Source: Eopsaltria australis (taxonomy: Eukaryota; Chordata; Aves; Passeriformes; Petroicidae). Taken from it: DNA of 64,000 bases. This document shows positions 13,093-25,144 of the stretch, in pieces (position 1 is the first letter of the stretch; the number at the start of each line of letters is the position of its first letter). The position numbers and the translations under genes were made by a program. The stretch lies in NCBI GenBank assembly GCA_034509425.1, contig JAVTVJ010000068.1, positions 3,038,001-3,102,000 of the forward strand, written 5' to 3'. Below the pieces are notes generated by a model. It made no database searches. It was not told where the DNA came from and worked only from the letters and a program-made list of their open reading frames with translations.

Positions 13093-13153
13093 AAGGCCCA
13101 TTGGACTCAGTGTCATTACTCCTACTGATTTCTGTAGGAACCAAGCAGGGCCC
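13093..13153. repeat. Possible ancient amniote interspersed repeat fragment
   Basis: 'ggcccattggactcagtg' followed by 'attactcctactgattt' and 'aaccaagcagggccc' resembles a pattern common in reptile and bird DNA, in which 'CCATTGACTTCAGTGG' precedes 'TTACTCCTGATTTACACC'. I cannot name the family. At this length and divergence the match may be chance. Confidence 0.3.
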
Positions 13154-14559
13154 TTTTGTACTCTGTTAGCTGGAGGCTGCTTTCTCCAGACAGAATGATA
13201 GAAAATGTGGCAGGAAATGTCTAATCCTGGCTCACAATTCCCACCATATGCAATATCCAGAGGTTTCCAGCAGCAGAAGACTGACAGCAGATTTTCCTCT
13301 CCTTTTTCTGTGATCATAAGCTCTTGTCAGATGTGCTCAGTGTTTCCAGTTCCTGCTCCTGCAATTATGGGAGCCTGGATTTATCAGGGAATCACTGCAA
13401 AACTCCTGTCTATGTACCTTCTGTGGTGGTGGGAACAACAAGGGATTTAGCTGTTGCAGCACAAGATAAAAAAGGAACAACCCCTAAACCCCTCCTATAT
13501 TGGAAAATGGCACTAAAATCACTTTATTTACTGCTTTAAACCCAAGTCATTCCTGTAGATCTTTTCCAGTAACAGAATACCTTCCTGTGCTTGTGAAGCA
13601 ACCTTGCCCTTATTTTCATGGAGTGGTTTGTATCCATATGTGTGAGTGGTACATCTTGTCTGTGAACGTCTGTGGTGTCTGAAAGAATTGGGAGCTTTCT
13701 CTTGCTCTCTGTTAAATCCTCTTGTCCATGGAATCCTTGATGCTGTTTTAATACATGTAGAACAATTTGCTTTTTGGAGCACGTTCCTTTTTAACATTAT
13801 GCTGAATTTGACTTGATACCAGGCAGAGCCCTTGCCATTTGTCAGGAGAGGCTAATTTTGTGATTGCATATTAGACCTGTGATGTGGGTAAAGCTTGCTA
13901 TTACTACTGCCATAAGCTGTTTGAAATCAACAAAAATATCTCAGATGTGCCTTGTGAATCTTCTTATTAGTAAGAACTTATTGCAGCTGAGCTGGGGGTT
14001 TATCATTGGCAGAAATAAGGAAGCGTAAAAAATGAATATTCTTAAGTAAGCTGTAAGCAAAGGAAGCCCTTGCTGAGGAACCAGACCATATATTTTTCAA
14101 GGAAACTATTTTTTTTTCTAATTAAGATGATCCTATTAAAAATTAGCAAAATAAACCTGAAGACAAGCAGTAAGAGGAGCAGTCTTCCACCCCTGTTTAG
14201 TTTTTGATCATCACTTTTTGAATCCTGTTGCCATAATCACGGCCAAAAGACAGAATCCTACTCTGAATACATTAATGGAAAAACTGTGTCATATGCAGAG
14301 TGGGGCAGCTAGGTGCAGTGATGGAGGTACCTGCCAGCTGAGCTGGAGACGTGTCTGCACCCAGATATGTCACCCACTTTCACCCTCTGGACACTGCTGG
14401 CCTATGAAAGGGCATCAGTCATGTGGGTTTCTCCTCCAGAGATTTGGCAGAAGCACAGAATTACTCATGAAAGGAAACGATCCAGAGACTCAAAGCAAGC
14501 CTGAGCTTCAGTGAGGTACAGGTTAGATCACATTGCTCAGGACATTTCCCAGGGAAGTC

Positions 14560-14830
14560 CTGAATAATTCTTCAGGAAACAGATTCCACAGCCCTTGTGG
14601 AAGAACTTGTTCTAGAGTTTCACTACTCTTCCTATCAGAAGATACTCTCCTAATACCTAAGCAGATACCTAATACCCTTGTTGCAACATGCGTCTTTTGC
14701 CTCTCATCTTTTCCACTATGTATCTTCAAGAAAAGGGTGACACTTCTTTTTTGTAGCCTCCCATTAGGTGGTTGAAGACAGTAGTAATATCCCACTCTTA
14801 AACTCCTTGTCTTAAGAATGCCCCAAGACA
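14560..14830 (-). mobile_element. Old CR1 LINE 3' fragment, antisense
   Basis: The plus strand carries, in order, decayed versions of blocks seen in antisense CR1 3' ends. These are 'agattccacagccc' (14581), 'tgttgcaacatgcgtcttttgcctctcatc' (about 14680-14708), which matches the 'tgcccattgcctcttgtcc' block, and 'ggtggttgaagacagtagtaatatccc' (about 14766-14792), which matches 'aggtatttgtagacagcaatgatatccc'. Stops and indels are frequent although one minus-strand frame stays open for about 100 codons. The 5' truncation is at the right edge near 14830. Confidence 0.55.
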
Positions 14831-15849
14831 TAAAAAAACCCCAAAAACAAAAAGAGGCTTTGGTAGGACTGTTGAAGGAAGAAAGGTCACTGATAGGCTG
14901 TCACATAAAAGATGGAATATATGTTTAGAAAATATTAGTTACAGAACTAATAAGGTCAATATATGTGGAGTGCAGGTGTAATTTTGTTTTTTGTCAAAGG
15001 AAGAGGAAAGAAAAGGACTCTTATTTTAGTCACATCTAGCTGAGTAGCTAGTGTGACCTCGTGTCTTCCAGGTACTAAGACAAGGGAGGGTTTATAAAAT
15101 GCTTTGGTAGTATTCTGCTCTCGGCAGCTTTTCAGCTAATCGAAACATCCAAATCACCTCTTCTTTTCTCAAAAATCCTTCACAGGCATCTTTCTTCTGT
15201 AGAAGTGCTGGGATATGTGTGCAGTGTAGTAGCTGATGTTTGCCACTGTGATAAACAACAGATTTTATCTCCTTGACATGTGTTTGAAGACTATCATTCC
15301 CTCCAATCACAATGTATTATACAGTAATAGTGCATTGCAAGCAGATACCTCTTTTGATTTTCAGGCACAAGGTAGAATAATTTTAATATTTTAAAATACT
15401 TCACACAGGAAAATATCTATGTTTTGAATGATTCCCTTAACAGTTTACCTATTTAAAACCTGACCTATTTTTTTTTTGCTTCTCATTGTTTTGTCATTCA
15501 TTTTCCCTCCATTTTGTTTGTGATTGCAGTGTTTTCTACTCTAATACAGCTGGTAGCATGCTGTTGACTGATTCATCTAGGCATGGAAGATTTCAAACTA
15601 TTGAGTAGCATTTCTGGCACCAGCTGGAATATGCCTGTCTTGTTTGATATTGACACCTTGTCAATATTTCTTCTTTTTTCTTATAGTCCTTCACTGACTT
15701 CATTATTCCTCTAACCAGTCACTCCATGCAAAACAAGCCGTAATAATTTTCACTGTTCAGAGCAATTATCACCCTGTATTCTCAGACAGAGAAACATTTT
15801 GAATTGTGTTGCTACAGGAACCAAAGCAGATAAACAACTGCTCCAGTGC
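14831..15849. other. Unique non-coding sequence
   Basis: Nothing recognised except the small inverted repeat at 15647-15667 and a splice-like CAG|GTAC site at 15071/15072. T-rich stretches near 15469-15480 and 15670-15685 are ordinary for AT-rich vertebrate DNA. Confidence 0.55.
15647..15667. repeat. Short perfect inverted repeat
   Basis: ATATTGACA, a three-base spacer CCT, then TGTCAATAT: two perfect 9-base arms. One or two such sites are expected by chance in a window this long. Confidence 0.8.
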
Positions 15850-16012
15850 CCAGCCCTGAGGGATGATGCTGGCTGTGGCTGCCAGCTGGACATTGCATCA
15901 CAGATGACAGCAGTTGGCTCCATCACCTTCCCAGGGACTGAGGTGAGGCTGGCCAGCCTTTAGGTAGTTACCTGGATGCTCCTGCTTGCCCTTCTTGAAG
16001 AGAGATGAAGAC
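15850..16012 (-). mobile_element. CR1 LINE internal fragment, antisense
   Basis: 'cccagggactgaggtgaggctggccagcctttaggtagttacctgg' (15930-15975) followed by 'tgcttgcccttcttgaag' closely resembles an avian CR1-associated segment. That segment reads as 'GGxACTGAGGTGAGGCTGACxGGCCTGTAGTTACCxGG' followed by 'TTCTTGCCCTTCTTGAAG'. This block is also noticeably richer in GC than its surroundings. The fragment is short and coding potential is lost. Confidence 0.55.
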
Positions 16013-16514
16013 TTGCTACAAAGATTGCTGCTCCTGCCATGCTCCTACCATGTTTTAGAAGAATTATCTTTAAAAAAAGACTATTTAAATTATTGTTTTG
16101 ACAAGATTAACTGATAGTGAATACTTTGATTTTTGATTTCATAGACCCCTGGTAACTTTTTTAGACCTAGAACAGTGGCTAACCTGCAGGCCTCCAATAT
16201 TGATGCTCATTTTAACCAGAGACTGCATATTTTATTTGCTATATTTTAATAAAACCTGTTTTCAGCAACGGTAATCTTTAGATAGGTATCTGCCAGTTCT
16301 GATGAGTTGTTGTTCAGTTTGCAAGTGTGTTCTAGCTTCTCTTCTTATACTTCTGTTCATGGCCTGTCCTCACTACTTGAAATTTTTGATCCTAGATTAG
16401 AAACTGCATAATTTTATTGTGGAATGGTGGGGAAGTATTATTCAAAGAATTCTTTTAATTTATTTTCATTGTTGCTTCATTTTTGCTCATATTGTCTTGA
16501 GATTTGCTAATTCC

Positions 16515-16665
16515 TTAAGGATCATTAGGGCTGGGAAACACCTCCAAGGTCATGGAGTCCAACCTTTGAATGAGCACCAACGTGTCGACTAAACCAAAGC
16601 ACTTTGTGCTATGCTGAGTTGTTTCTCGAACACTTCCAGGCATAGTGAGTTCACCACTTCCTTTC
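16515..16665 (-). mobile_element. CR1 LINE 3' end, antisense
   Basis: 'ggatcattagggctgggaaacacctccaaggtcatggagtccaacc' (16519-16564) is the reverse of a CR1 3' end. It continues into 'cgtgtcgactaaaccaaagcac' and 'cgaacacttccagg', also typical, and ends near 'agttcaccacttcctttcctg'. About 150 bases of the 3' terminus survive. The octamer tail expected just left of 16515 is not recognisable. Confidence 0.8.
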
Positions 16666-19600
16666 CTGTTTCTGTATTAGCTTAATTAATCAGATTTCTG
16701 TTACATCTGGTAATTATTCTCCAAATTCCCTGTTTTCTCTTTGATCTTCTATTCTGCACAGTGCCATTGGTGGCTTGCTAATTCCCCAGTTGGCTTCTCT
16801 TGTGTCAGATTTATTTCTTCTGAATGAGGTCAACTGCACTTCAGTAGATTTTTGGCTTTGGTACACACCCAGATAATTTCCTCGGTTATTGGCATATTCT
16901 TTTCTACTGATCACATAATTTTATCCATGAGGATAAACTTTTAAGACAATTCCATTCTGACAAGAAGAATTCAACTTTAAATGATCTTCTGGGGAAACCC
17001 CAACTATTCATTAGCTGTCTAGGAATCCTGTTGCTCAGTTCAATAAGGGCACTTCTGTTAATTAAGAATGCACTTTAAAATTGGAAACTGAAGAGGAAAT
17101 ACCAGGACATGAGGAAGTGAGAGATTTTCCAGCATGGAGTGTTTAAAGCAGTGACCCTAAAGTGAACTTTAACTACTCCTACAGACAGCAAAAAATTCAA
17201 AGCACTTGACAATAACCTTTAAGGTGAAGAATGAATGCTGAGGAAGGAAAAAACCCTCACCCAAACCACACACACATAAAACCAGTTTCTGGATTTATAG
17301 ATTGCTACAGGGTACTGAATGTGGTTAACTTGTTCAATTTCTGTAAATCTCTCTATGTGGAATAGTTCATCCGGATAGAGAATCAGTAATGCTACTTCTA
17401 TAATAGCTCTATAGTGTAAAATATTAGATAACTTTCCTATAGATTGTTGATAATATTTTCTTATAATTACTCAGAAATCCACATATATTTGTGATTTTTA
17501 AGAGTAAAGGAACTTGTATTTATACCTAGACAGAATACTTTCTCAACCTCAATCCCCCAACCCTAGCCTAGAGAGATCTGTTTTTCTAGCTTTCTTATTC
17601 CTGGCAAGAACAGAAATCCACAAGGGCTTCCTTCTTCATAACCTACAGGTTTCTCTACCCTGCAGCCATTCTGAGTACTTAATGAGCTAGTTTCTGAGTC
17701 AGATGTAGGAAGGTGATATATTTACAACAAAATAAAATTGCCAATGGAAGTCTGAAAACTGAAATAGTTATCACTTTATTTCTCTCCCCATTTTCATCAT
17801 AATATCATAAATTAAGTTACCTTTTATTCTCTTGGAAAGGCCTTTGCAGCTACAAATCCAAATGGTTATAGCATGAAGACAGTTAATTCCTCCCCCTAGT
17901 CTTTAATTCAGTTTGCACCTGTGCCACTGGATCTCAGCTGAAAAATAAAGCATGATGGAAAAAGACACTGAGGTTTTTTGATATTTCTAAGTTAGAAACA
18001 AAAATTTAACATTTTGAATGGATATCAGAACTGAAAAAGTTTTTGGTAATTTTCCTTCCAAAATTCTCTAATGCTGAACCTGTGTAGCTCTCAGCTTCAT
18101 TAATTAATTGCGTTGAACTTGCCCAGAACCATGATCTGTGCCTCAGGATTTTCCCTGAGTTTGGGAGCTCACAGATCCTAGAGCTGCTGCACTACACTGC
18201 ATCTGGTAAGTGCTGGTCTGTGTGACGCCTTCAAGGTGCTGCCCTGAAAAAGTACTGCTAAAGCTAAATCATCTCACAGGCAATCAGAGAGTGGCTGCTG
18301 TTCAGGAAGGATGAATGTGCCAAAATTCATTGTGTTGCATACTCAGTGCTCCTCACATCCACAGGCGCTGCCATCTGTGCTCATGAGAAAACGGAGACAT
18401 GTAGCCAATCACTGTGCATGCTGCACAAAGTGGGAATGTGCATTGCACACCATCTCCCCTGGATTCATCTCTTCCCCTGGAAAGTGTTACTTACTAATAG
18501 TTTGGGTTGTTGGGTTTTTGTTTCTACTCCTGTATCCAGAGCTTGCAGAAATGGAGGTACCATCAAGAAGGAATCCAGATGGGGTTGTATTTCAAACAAA
18601 TTAGAAAAAAAATCCTGCAAATACATTTTCCCTGCTTTTTTTTCTCATGTTGCAAGAAGGATATGGCCACAAGAGTGAGTTGCTTCTGATAGTATTTCTA
18701 ATTGGAAAATATATTTAAATAAACAGATGCATGAAATGGCAATCTAACTGCTTTTGCATTCTTAAGTGAAAAATTACCTTATTAATTTTCGAATGGCAGA
18801 ACTTTTTGCACAAATGTTAAAACTCACAAATTGAAAGAGAACCTTTCAAATTACAGGCTGGTGGAAATCACATATTTTGAGCATGTGCTCCCATCAAGCA
18901 GCAATTCAGGTTTCCTTCCAGACATCCTATTTCTTCTCCTTTACTGGTGGAATCACACAGCATTCCTCTCACAGCCTCTGCAGTCTGAAGCGTGCATGAG
19001 AGAAGCAGCAGAATGATTTCTATGCATCAGGTGAAATGGCTGGGATGGCTGGAATGAATGATGATTACCAGAATTTCCATTGTGAAGGCAAATGGGCAGA
19101 AAATATGATGGCAGAAGGAGTCCTTCAATCTAATGCAAGCACTGGAGCTGTAGCCTTCAAAGGCCCTTATTCGATTATTCTAATTGTGTAACCACTGCCT
19201 TAATACCATTTTTGTTCACTAATGGCCTAGGTCTGTGAAAAGCTAAAAGGTACCAAGGCATAACCTATTAGCATGTTTAAAATGCCTAATGCAGGGCCAT
19301 GTTTCAGCACAGCAGCATGGTGTTCTCATGCAATGTTCACTGAAGAAGTTGCTTTGTAGTGGAAGAACAGCCAGCTATGCTTCCTGAGGAATAAGGAAGA
19401 GAGATGGAATCAGGAAGAGCCAAACCTGTCTGTGAGAGCACATATTCTGATGTTCTGTCCATCTATAAGTGCTGTTTGAATAAACATCTGATCTTGCAAT
19501 GAAGCTTTCCAGATCCTAAGTTCTTTTCAGCAGAGATATACTATTAATTTAATAATTTACACATTGTTTTTATATTCCAAGAAAATGTTTTGAAGCACCT

Positions 19601-22311
19601 TGGCTTTGTGTATATGACCCAGAAAGGGCTGTACACATTTCAGTTTAAGTATCTATCATGTCCTTCTTAAGGGGGACATTCAAAAGGGAAAAGCATTTGT
19701 TTAATTTAATGCTTAGTGCTGCCCAGCTTTATTTTTTAAAAATTAATTTCTCAGAGCTCCTCTTAAAAGGAACTATTTTTATTTCAATTTTTAAATTTTA
19801 CCATTGGAGCAAGGTAAGCTCAAGATCCCTCCTCTTCAAACACATTTTTCCCATCTAATTGCAGGTGACTCTACTGTAACCATTGTTCCAATGACTTGTC
19901 TTCCATGACCAAAATTAACAAGCTCGTTCACACTATCAGCTGTCTCCTAAGATGTTGTGGCCATGCCTCCCAAGAAATAGGATATCCAGTCTCAGCTTGT
20001 GCAGTCTATCAGGAAGAATTCTCCAGATTCTCAGATGCTTCTTGTAAATTGATTCTTTTATTAATTCATTATTCCCCGAATGTAAGACATTCCCTGTGAA
20101 GGGTTAACAGCTGAGTATATTAATGCATCTCTGAAGCTAGAGGGAATTTCCTGACATATAATCTGTTTACTCATTCACCCAAGCCAATTCCTAAACCTAA
20201 TATTTAAAATTGTAATCAAATTGCTGATTAGGAGTTCCTCTTAATCTTTATATCATTCACAGAGTTTGAGAGCATCACATGAACTAGAAATGTTTCTGTT
20301 GCTTTGCCATTGTTGTACATCCTTACAGCTTTTTGGTCCTGATGCTTTGAATTCAGAAGTTGCAGTAGCTTTTACAATGAGAGGTTTACTGAAGACACCA
20401 TTTCAAGATAGCATTTACTTGAACTCATACTGCTTTGTATGCTGGTGAAAAGACAGTCTACAAAATCAGAATGAACCAACACAATACTTTCTCTACAAAT
20501 TCATCTGAGAGAAAAATCAAGCTCTTATTTTTAATTTCAGACATCTTCATTAATCATACAGAGATGTGATATGGATAAGAAAAATACATTTTTAAATAAA
20601 ATATTTTGGTAATGATGTATTTAAATCATGTTTTTCACTTCTGACTCTAAGGCTGCCTTACCTTTCCAGTGATGTAACTTCAATAATACTTACTATGAAC
20701 ACTGAATTTATATTGAATTCTGACCAACACCAACAAAATTTGAAAGAAACAAAAAGGGCAAGTCTTGAGGAAAACAAAAAGGAACCACTATAGGCCAGGC
20801 TGATGCTGCTTGCTGGAACTCCTTTTCAGAGAAGATGGTGACAGCCAAAGGGAAGCTGACACAGTTGATTGTTGCTTGCTTTATCAACAAAATGGATCAA
20901 CGGGGAGACACAGAAATGAAGCCAAAACCACTGAGAAGTCTGCACTGAGCCATTCTACCCATTCAGTCTGTCTTCCTATTTTGTGAAAATCATCACAGAG
21001 AACATGCTATTACAAACCAAGCCAAGATTAATGCTCATAAATATGTGATCAGAGAAAATCAGAGTCCCCAGATAAAAGATTAATAATGGCTGAATGGTCT
21101 TAACATATTTCTTTTGATTCATGGGAGCATGGTTATAGCACAGGGAAATGCCATTGCTTTCAGATGAAACAAATGTCTTTGTATTGACTATCGAAAGCAA
21201 CAGATGTTCTGCAAACCAGCACCTCCACAAAGGGACAGCCTTGGAACTATTTTGTAAACAACCTAGCTTAAATTTTAATACATGCACTTTGAGGATGGCT
21301 GTGTGACAGATGGGTTGGGCAAGCTCTGTAATGCAAAGGGCATCTAACTGAATTTGGAAAGCCTTGAGCAGCCTGGTTTGTTATTAGGAAAATAAAATCT
21401 GAGAGCCCTTGCCTATGCTTGTACATTTCTCTGTGTGTGTGTCCTTTTCTGTGTATATATTTCTAAGAAAATGAGAGCTCTTTCTTAAAAGTGTTTCAAA
21501 TCCATTATGCATCTGCACAGACACACACATATCTGTAATTTTCTGGAAATGTTTTTCCACATTTGATTGTTTTTTTTCATTAAGTGGTGATCTTATGAAT
21601 AGATATTTAATGAAAGCATGGTTAAAAGCAGCTGGAAAACTCATGAAGCTATTGAATTATTGTCCTCAGGGTCTGCCCCTCAGGTGTAATTCCCACAGTG
21701 TGCAGTTTTCAAAGGCACAGCAGAGAACCATGAGGTCCTCATCAACTGAACATTTTCTGACACTTCATAATGAGAATGGAAAAAAAAGGTGCCATTTCAG
21801 GGGAACTGTTGGGATGGACAGGTGTCCAGCATGCATAAGATACATACAACATGTGTGGGGTCTAATTCTTGCCAGCTCTACCTGCTTATTGTCAGGGGAC
21901 AGTGCAGGCTGCCCACTCCCTGATGGACTGGCACTTCTGGCAGCATCACTGGATCAGGGATGGATGGGCCCAGACTGGGTTGAAATGGGACTCATGAGCC
22001 CTTGAGAGGTGGAGGTGGTGATGGGAGCAGGTTCCCAGGCCCTGTTGGTACCCTCAGGGCCCTGACACTTGGTATATCACTGCTCTTGGCTCTCGCTGCA
22101 GCTTCTGGGGTGCTTCATGGGAACCTTCTATTTTAAGGACATTTTTTAGTTCTTTATATACAAGATGATTTCCCAATTCCAGTTGAATGGATTCACCTGG
22201 AAAACAAAGACAAACCTGCACTTTTTTTCATTTTACACATTAGGTCTGATGGCACTGGGAGATATGGCAGCTTTATTTTATAAGAATCTTCATGTCTACC
22301 TATCATCCACA
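16666..22311. other. Unique non-coding sequence
   Basis: No gene or named repeat found. Most is AT-rich. A relatively GC-rich block around 21860-22120 contains the right part of the longest open stretch of the window (136 codons, 21595-22005 plus). Its translation shows no family motif, and the frame has no convincing splice or promoter context. Other open stretches (18311-18604, 18346-18678, 20976-21287) overlap each other or look random. Confidence 0.5.
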
Positions 22312-22363
22312 ATTTCAAGTGCATAATTTCAAGTCCATAAATTAATTTCAAGTCCATAAATCT
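22312..22363. repeat. Short tandem repeat, 19-base unit
   Basis: Two adjacent copies of ATTTCAAGTCCATAAATNN (from about 22325 and 22344) are preceded by a partial copy, ATTTCAAGTGCATA, at 22312-22325. This makes about 2.7 copies. Confidence 0.85.
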
Positions 22364-25069
22364 GTGGAATTATGTCTTACCTGAGAATTTCCATCTGCCA
22401 TTCTGTTTCAAGAAGAAAAGTGATTAAACCCTTTTTAAATGTCCCTTTCCAAACAATACCACCGTGAAAAAAAGAATAAATCTCGTCTGGATTAGGCAAC
22501 TTTCTATGTTTTGGAGGGGTTTTTTTCCCCAATTTTCTTTCATTTTCTTCATTTGCAAGGGCAAAGATTGCAGAAGGACTAAGTGTTTTGAAGTTCTGCG
22601 TAACCTATGCACCTCTCTTTTGCAAAAGAGAAAAAACTATTGAAGTTACGTTACTTTTCAAGTCAGTGAACTCTGATTTGCTTGTTTCAGCAGTTACCAC
22701 CATTGACAGACATTTCCAGGCCTTACTCTGCTCTTCTGGTATACATATCACTTAAAGGTCAAGCTTTAACAGGGCTCTTGTACATGTATTTTAAACAGGA
22801 GAGATAGTTTATTAGTTGACACTATACACAAGCATGCATGGTTATCTGGCCTTGAAGATGGAGTTGATGCTTGTTTTATTGAAAGGGACATAAGCCATAC
22901 TTTTGATTTCACTGAATATGTGGGCCTTAAGAATGGACTTAAATGCCTTTCCTGTTGCTCTCAGAGCTGAAGCCTTTGAAAGTGAATGATGCTGACTTAG
23001 GTACCCAGGCAAAAAAAGGAAAAGCATATTGACCTGTCATTTGTGAAGTTGGTAGATGAAAAATACCAGGCTGTTTTGGGTAGATTGCAGTCCAAGAGGA
23101 AGTATTAAATCTCTCTTAATAAAAGTAATAAGTATGACAAAATGGACTGCTGCCTATTTTGACTGATTGGGAAAAGAAAGTATGTTAAGGTGAACCTGGT
23201 TATAGTCTTATATAACACTGACTGAATGCCAGTGAGGTAATGTACAGGTAAAAAAAAAAAGGCAAAAAAAAGCTGGACTTACCTCCAAATCTGCATTACA
23301 ATGCATAATTTCCTATTCCAGAGAAACATTGCTTGAGATATATTTGCGTGGATCAAGAAAGTTATTGCTCTGGTGTTGCCCTTAGGTAGCACATGCAGTA
23401 GTGCCGTATTACCTCCAGGGACAGCTTGAACAATTGCTGTGCTAGTGCCTTTCTCCTTCAAAGATGGAAATTTGCATTGGATTCAGATAAGGTTGCATCC
23501 TGAATGCAAATATAATCATAATTAATACAAGGAAGGGACAGGCATAGTACTGTGCTATTGTGGTTATACTGTGAAATCCATTATGTTTATAGGAAGCTCC
23601 TGACAGAAATAGCTTGCCTTCTTAAATAGCACTAATGAAAAAAAGGACAAAAAGTCATTGATAAACTGCCACCACTCCTATGTCCTTGCAATATATTAGC
23701 CCAAAATAGCACACTGACGATGTATAAATCTATGGAATTATGATGGAGAGACACAAAGGGTACAAAAGCATGCGTTTCCAAGGGCATTTCCATTATGCAA
23801 CCCACTACAGTGAGTCAATAGACTTAATATGTCACTGTCTGATAATTAAAAGGGGAGGGTTACTAAGGGCTTTTTACTTTATTTATTTATCAAAGTTTCA
23901 ATAGGAAATTAGCATATTAAGAATTCTGACACCCAGAATTGTTTGTCTTTCACTGGAGTTTCTCAGCAGCCAGCAAAAAGTTTCAGTTTCCTCTGACAGG
24001 CACAGTGGTGAGTCTCAGTTGCTGTTCAAGTCAGTGGCAAAATTCCCACACATAGTGGAGTGAGATTTCTTGGAATAACATTGAGGCTGATGCTGTTACC
24101 TGTCTCTTTTGTCCTAAAGACAAATTACCTTATCTCTGAGCCAGGAATCTTGGTGCTTATCCAGAAGGTTCTGCCAGTCACTGCCCTAAATCTTGCCCAG
24201 TGACCTCAAGAAGAGACAAGCTGTCCGTGTTCTCTCCTGGTACCGCTGTGCCTCGTAGTTCCTGTTGCCATTAACCTCACCTACACTAGGGATGCTTGCA
24301 GGGTCTGCCCTGTGCCCACTGAGCTTGTGAGCCCCATTCCTACCTAATTCTGTAGGGTCAGGATGGATCTATGGCCCCTTCAGGCACAGAGCTGCTGTTG
24401 ATGGCCCAGTCTACCTTAGTGACTTCTGCACTGTGCATGGTGCTGAGGTCCTGAAATGAACTTAAATGAGCTTGGTTTTGCTGTGGTCGCAGCCAACCCC
24501 ATGCAGTAAATGAAGAATGAACAGATTGTGGAGGCACTGCTATCAGCTGAATGGCAGGCTGTGGTGGCAGACTGACGTGGGGTTTTGGCAGGAGCTGCAG
24601 GAGAGAGATGTATGAGTAAGAAATTAATTGCTGGCCCTAGCAGATGCCATGTGCTTCATTAATAAGGGCTAATATTAGTAACATTAAATAAAGTAATATT
24701 AATCTATCAAATCTAGTTTTGAATAAATTTCTTCAATTTTAAAATTAAATTAATTTTGGTTTAAAATAAAATTCTACTGAAGCTGGTGAGGCTTTATGCA
24801 ACTAATTTAAGGCATTCTGTAAGAACAAGGGCTCACAGCAGCAGCCTCAAGAGCACATTTGGTTTAATGCTTTCTAAGTATTATTTGCTTTCCCTCTGGC
24901 AGATATAATTAGTGTCTCCCTAACACCCTCAGAGTCTGATTTGCCTTAATTTAACATAAAATCATTAATCAATTATTTTTTAGCTGTGTCACATATCTGT
25001 AATTCTGATCAAGAACAAGCTACATGGAATGAGCCTGTACTAGTATGTAAATGCTGGGGCAGACTTAAC
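22364..25069. other. Unique non-coding sequence with a GC-richer block and a TAAT-rich block
   Basis: No gene found. About 23940-24620 is richer in G+C than its flanks and lacks long A/T runs. It could be an old LTR, a conserved element or unique DNA; I could not assign it. Immediately after it, about 24640-24800, is an unusually TAAT/ATTA-rich stretch, listed among the findings. Near 23251-23270 there is an A-rich run. Confidence 0.5.
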
Positions 25070-25144
25070 TTTTTTTTTGTTGTTGTTGTTGTTTGTTTGT
25101 TTGTTTTTTGTTTTTTGTTTGTTTGTTTGTTTATTTGTTTTTTA
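25070..25144. repeat. T/G-rich low-complexity tract with (GTTT)n
   Basis: A T run is followed by (GTT)n and then (GTTT)n, interrupted by a single A at 25133. On the minus strand this reads as an A-rich tract with regular C. It could be a decayed poly-A tail or an expanded microsatellite. An open minus-strand stretch of K/N/Q/T residues over it is an artefact. Confidence 0.9.

Larger units (their letters stand above)
7661..14559. other. Unique non-coding sequence with small repeats
   Basis: Nearly 7 kb without a recognised gene. It includes an A15 run (9369-9383), a 12-base direct repeat (10494-10517), a T run at 10330-10340, a perfect 16-base palindrome (13011-13026) and a patch like an old amniote repeat (13093-13153). 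Short open stretches up to 105 codons (8052-8369 plus) have no recognisable domains. The 9720-9770 and 10090-10110 stretches carry TAATTA-type homeobox motifs but nothing more specific. Confidence 0.55.

Noticed and set aside
21595..22005. Longest open reading frame (136 codons, plus)
   Set aside because: The translation has no recognisable domain, signal peptide or family motif, and it lies partly in a GC-richer patch where long open stretches arise more easily. No splice or promoter context.
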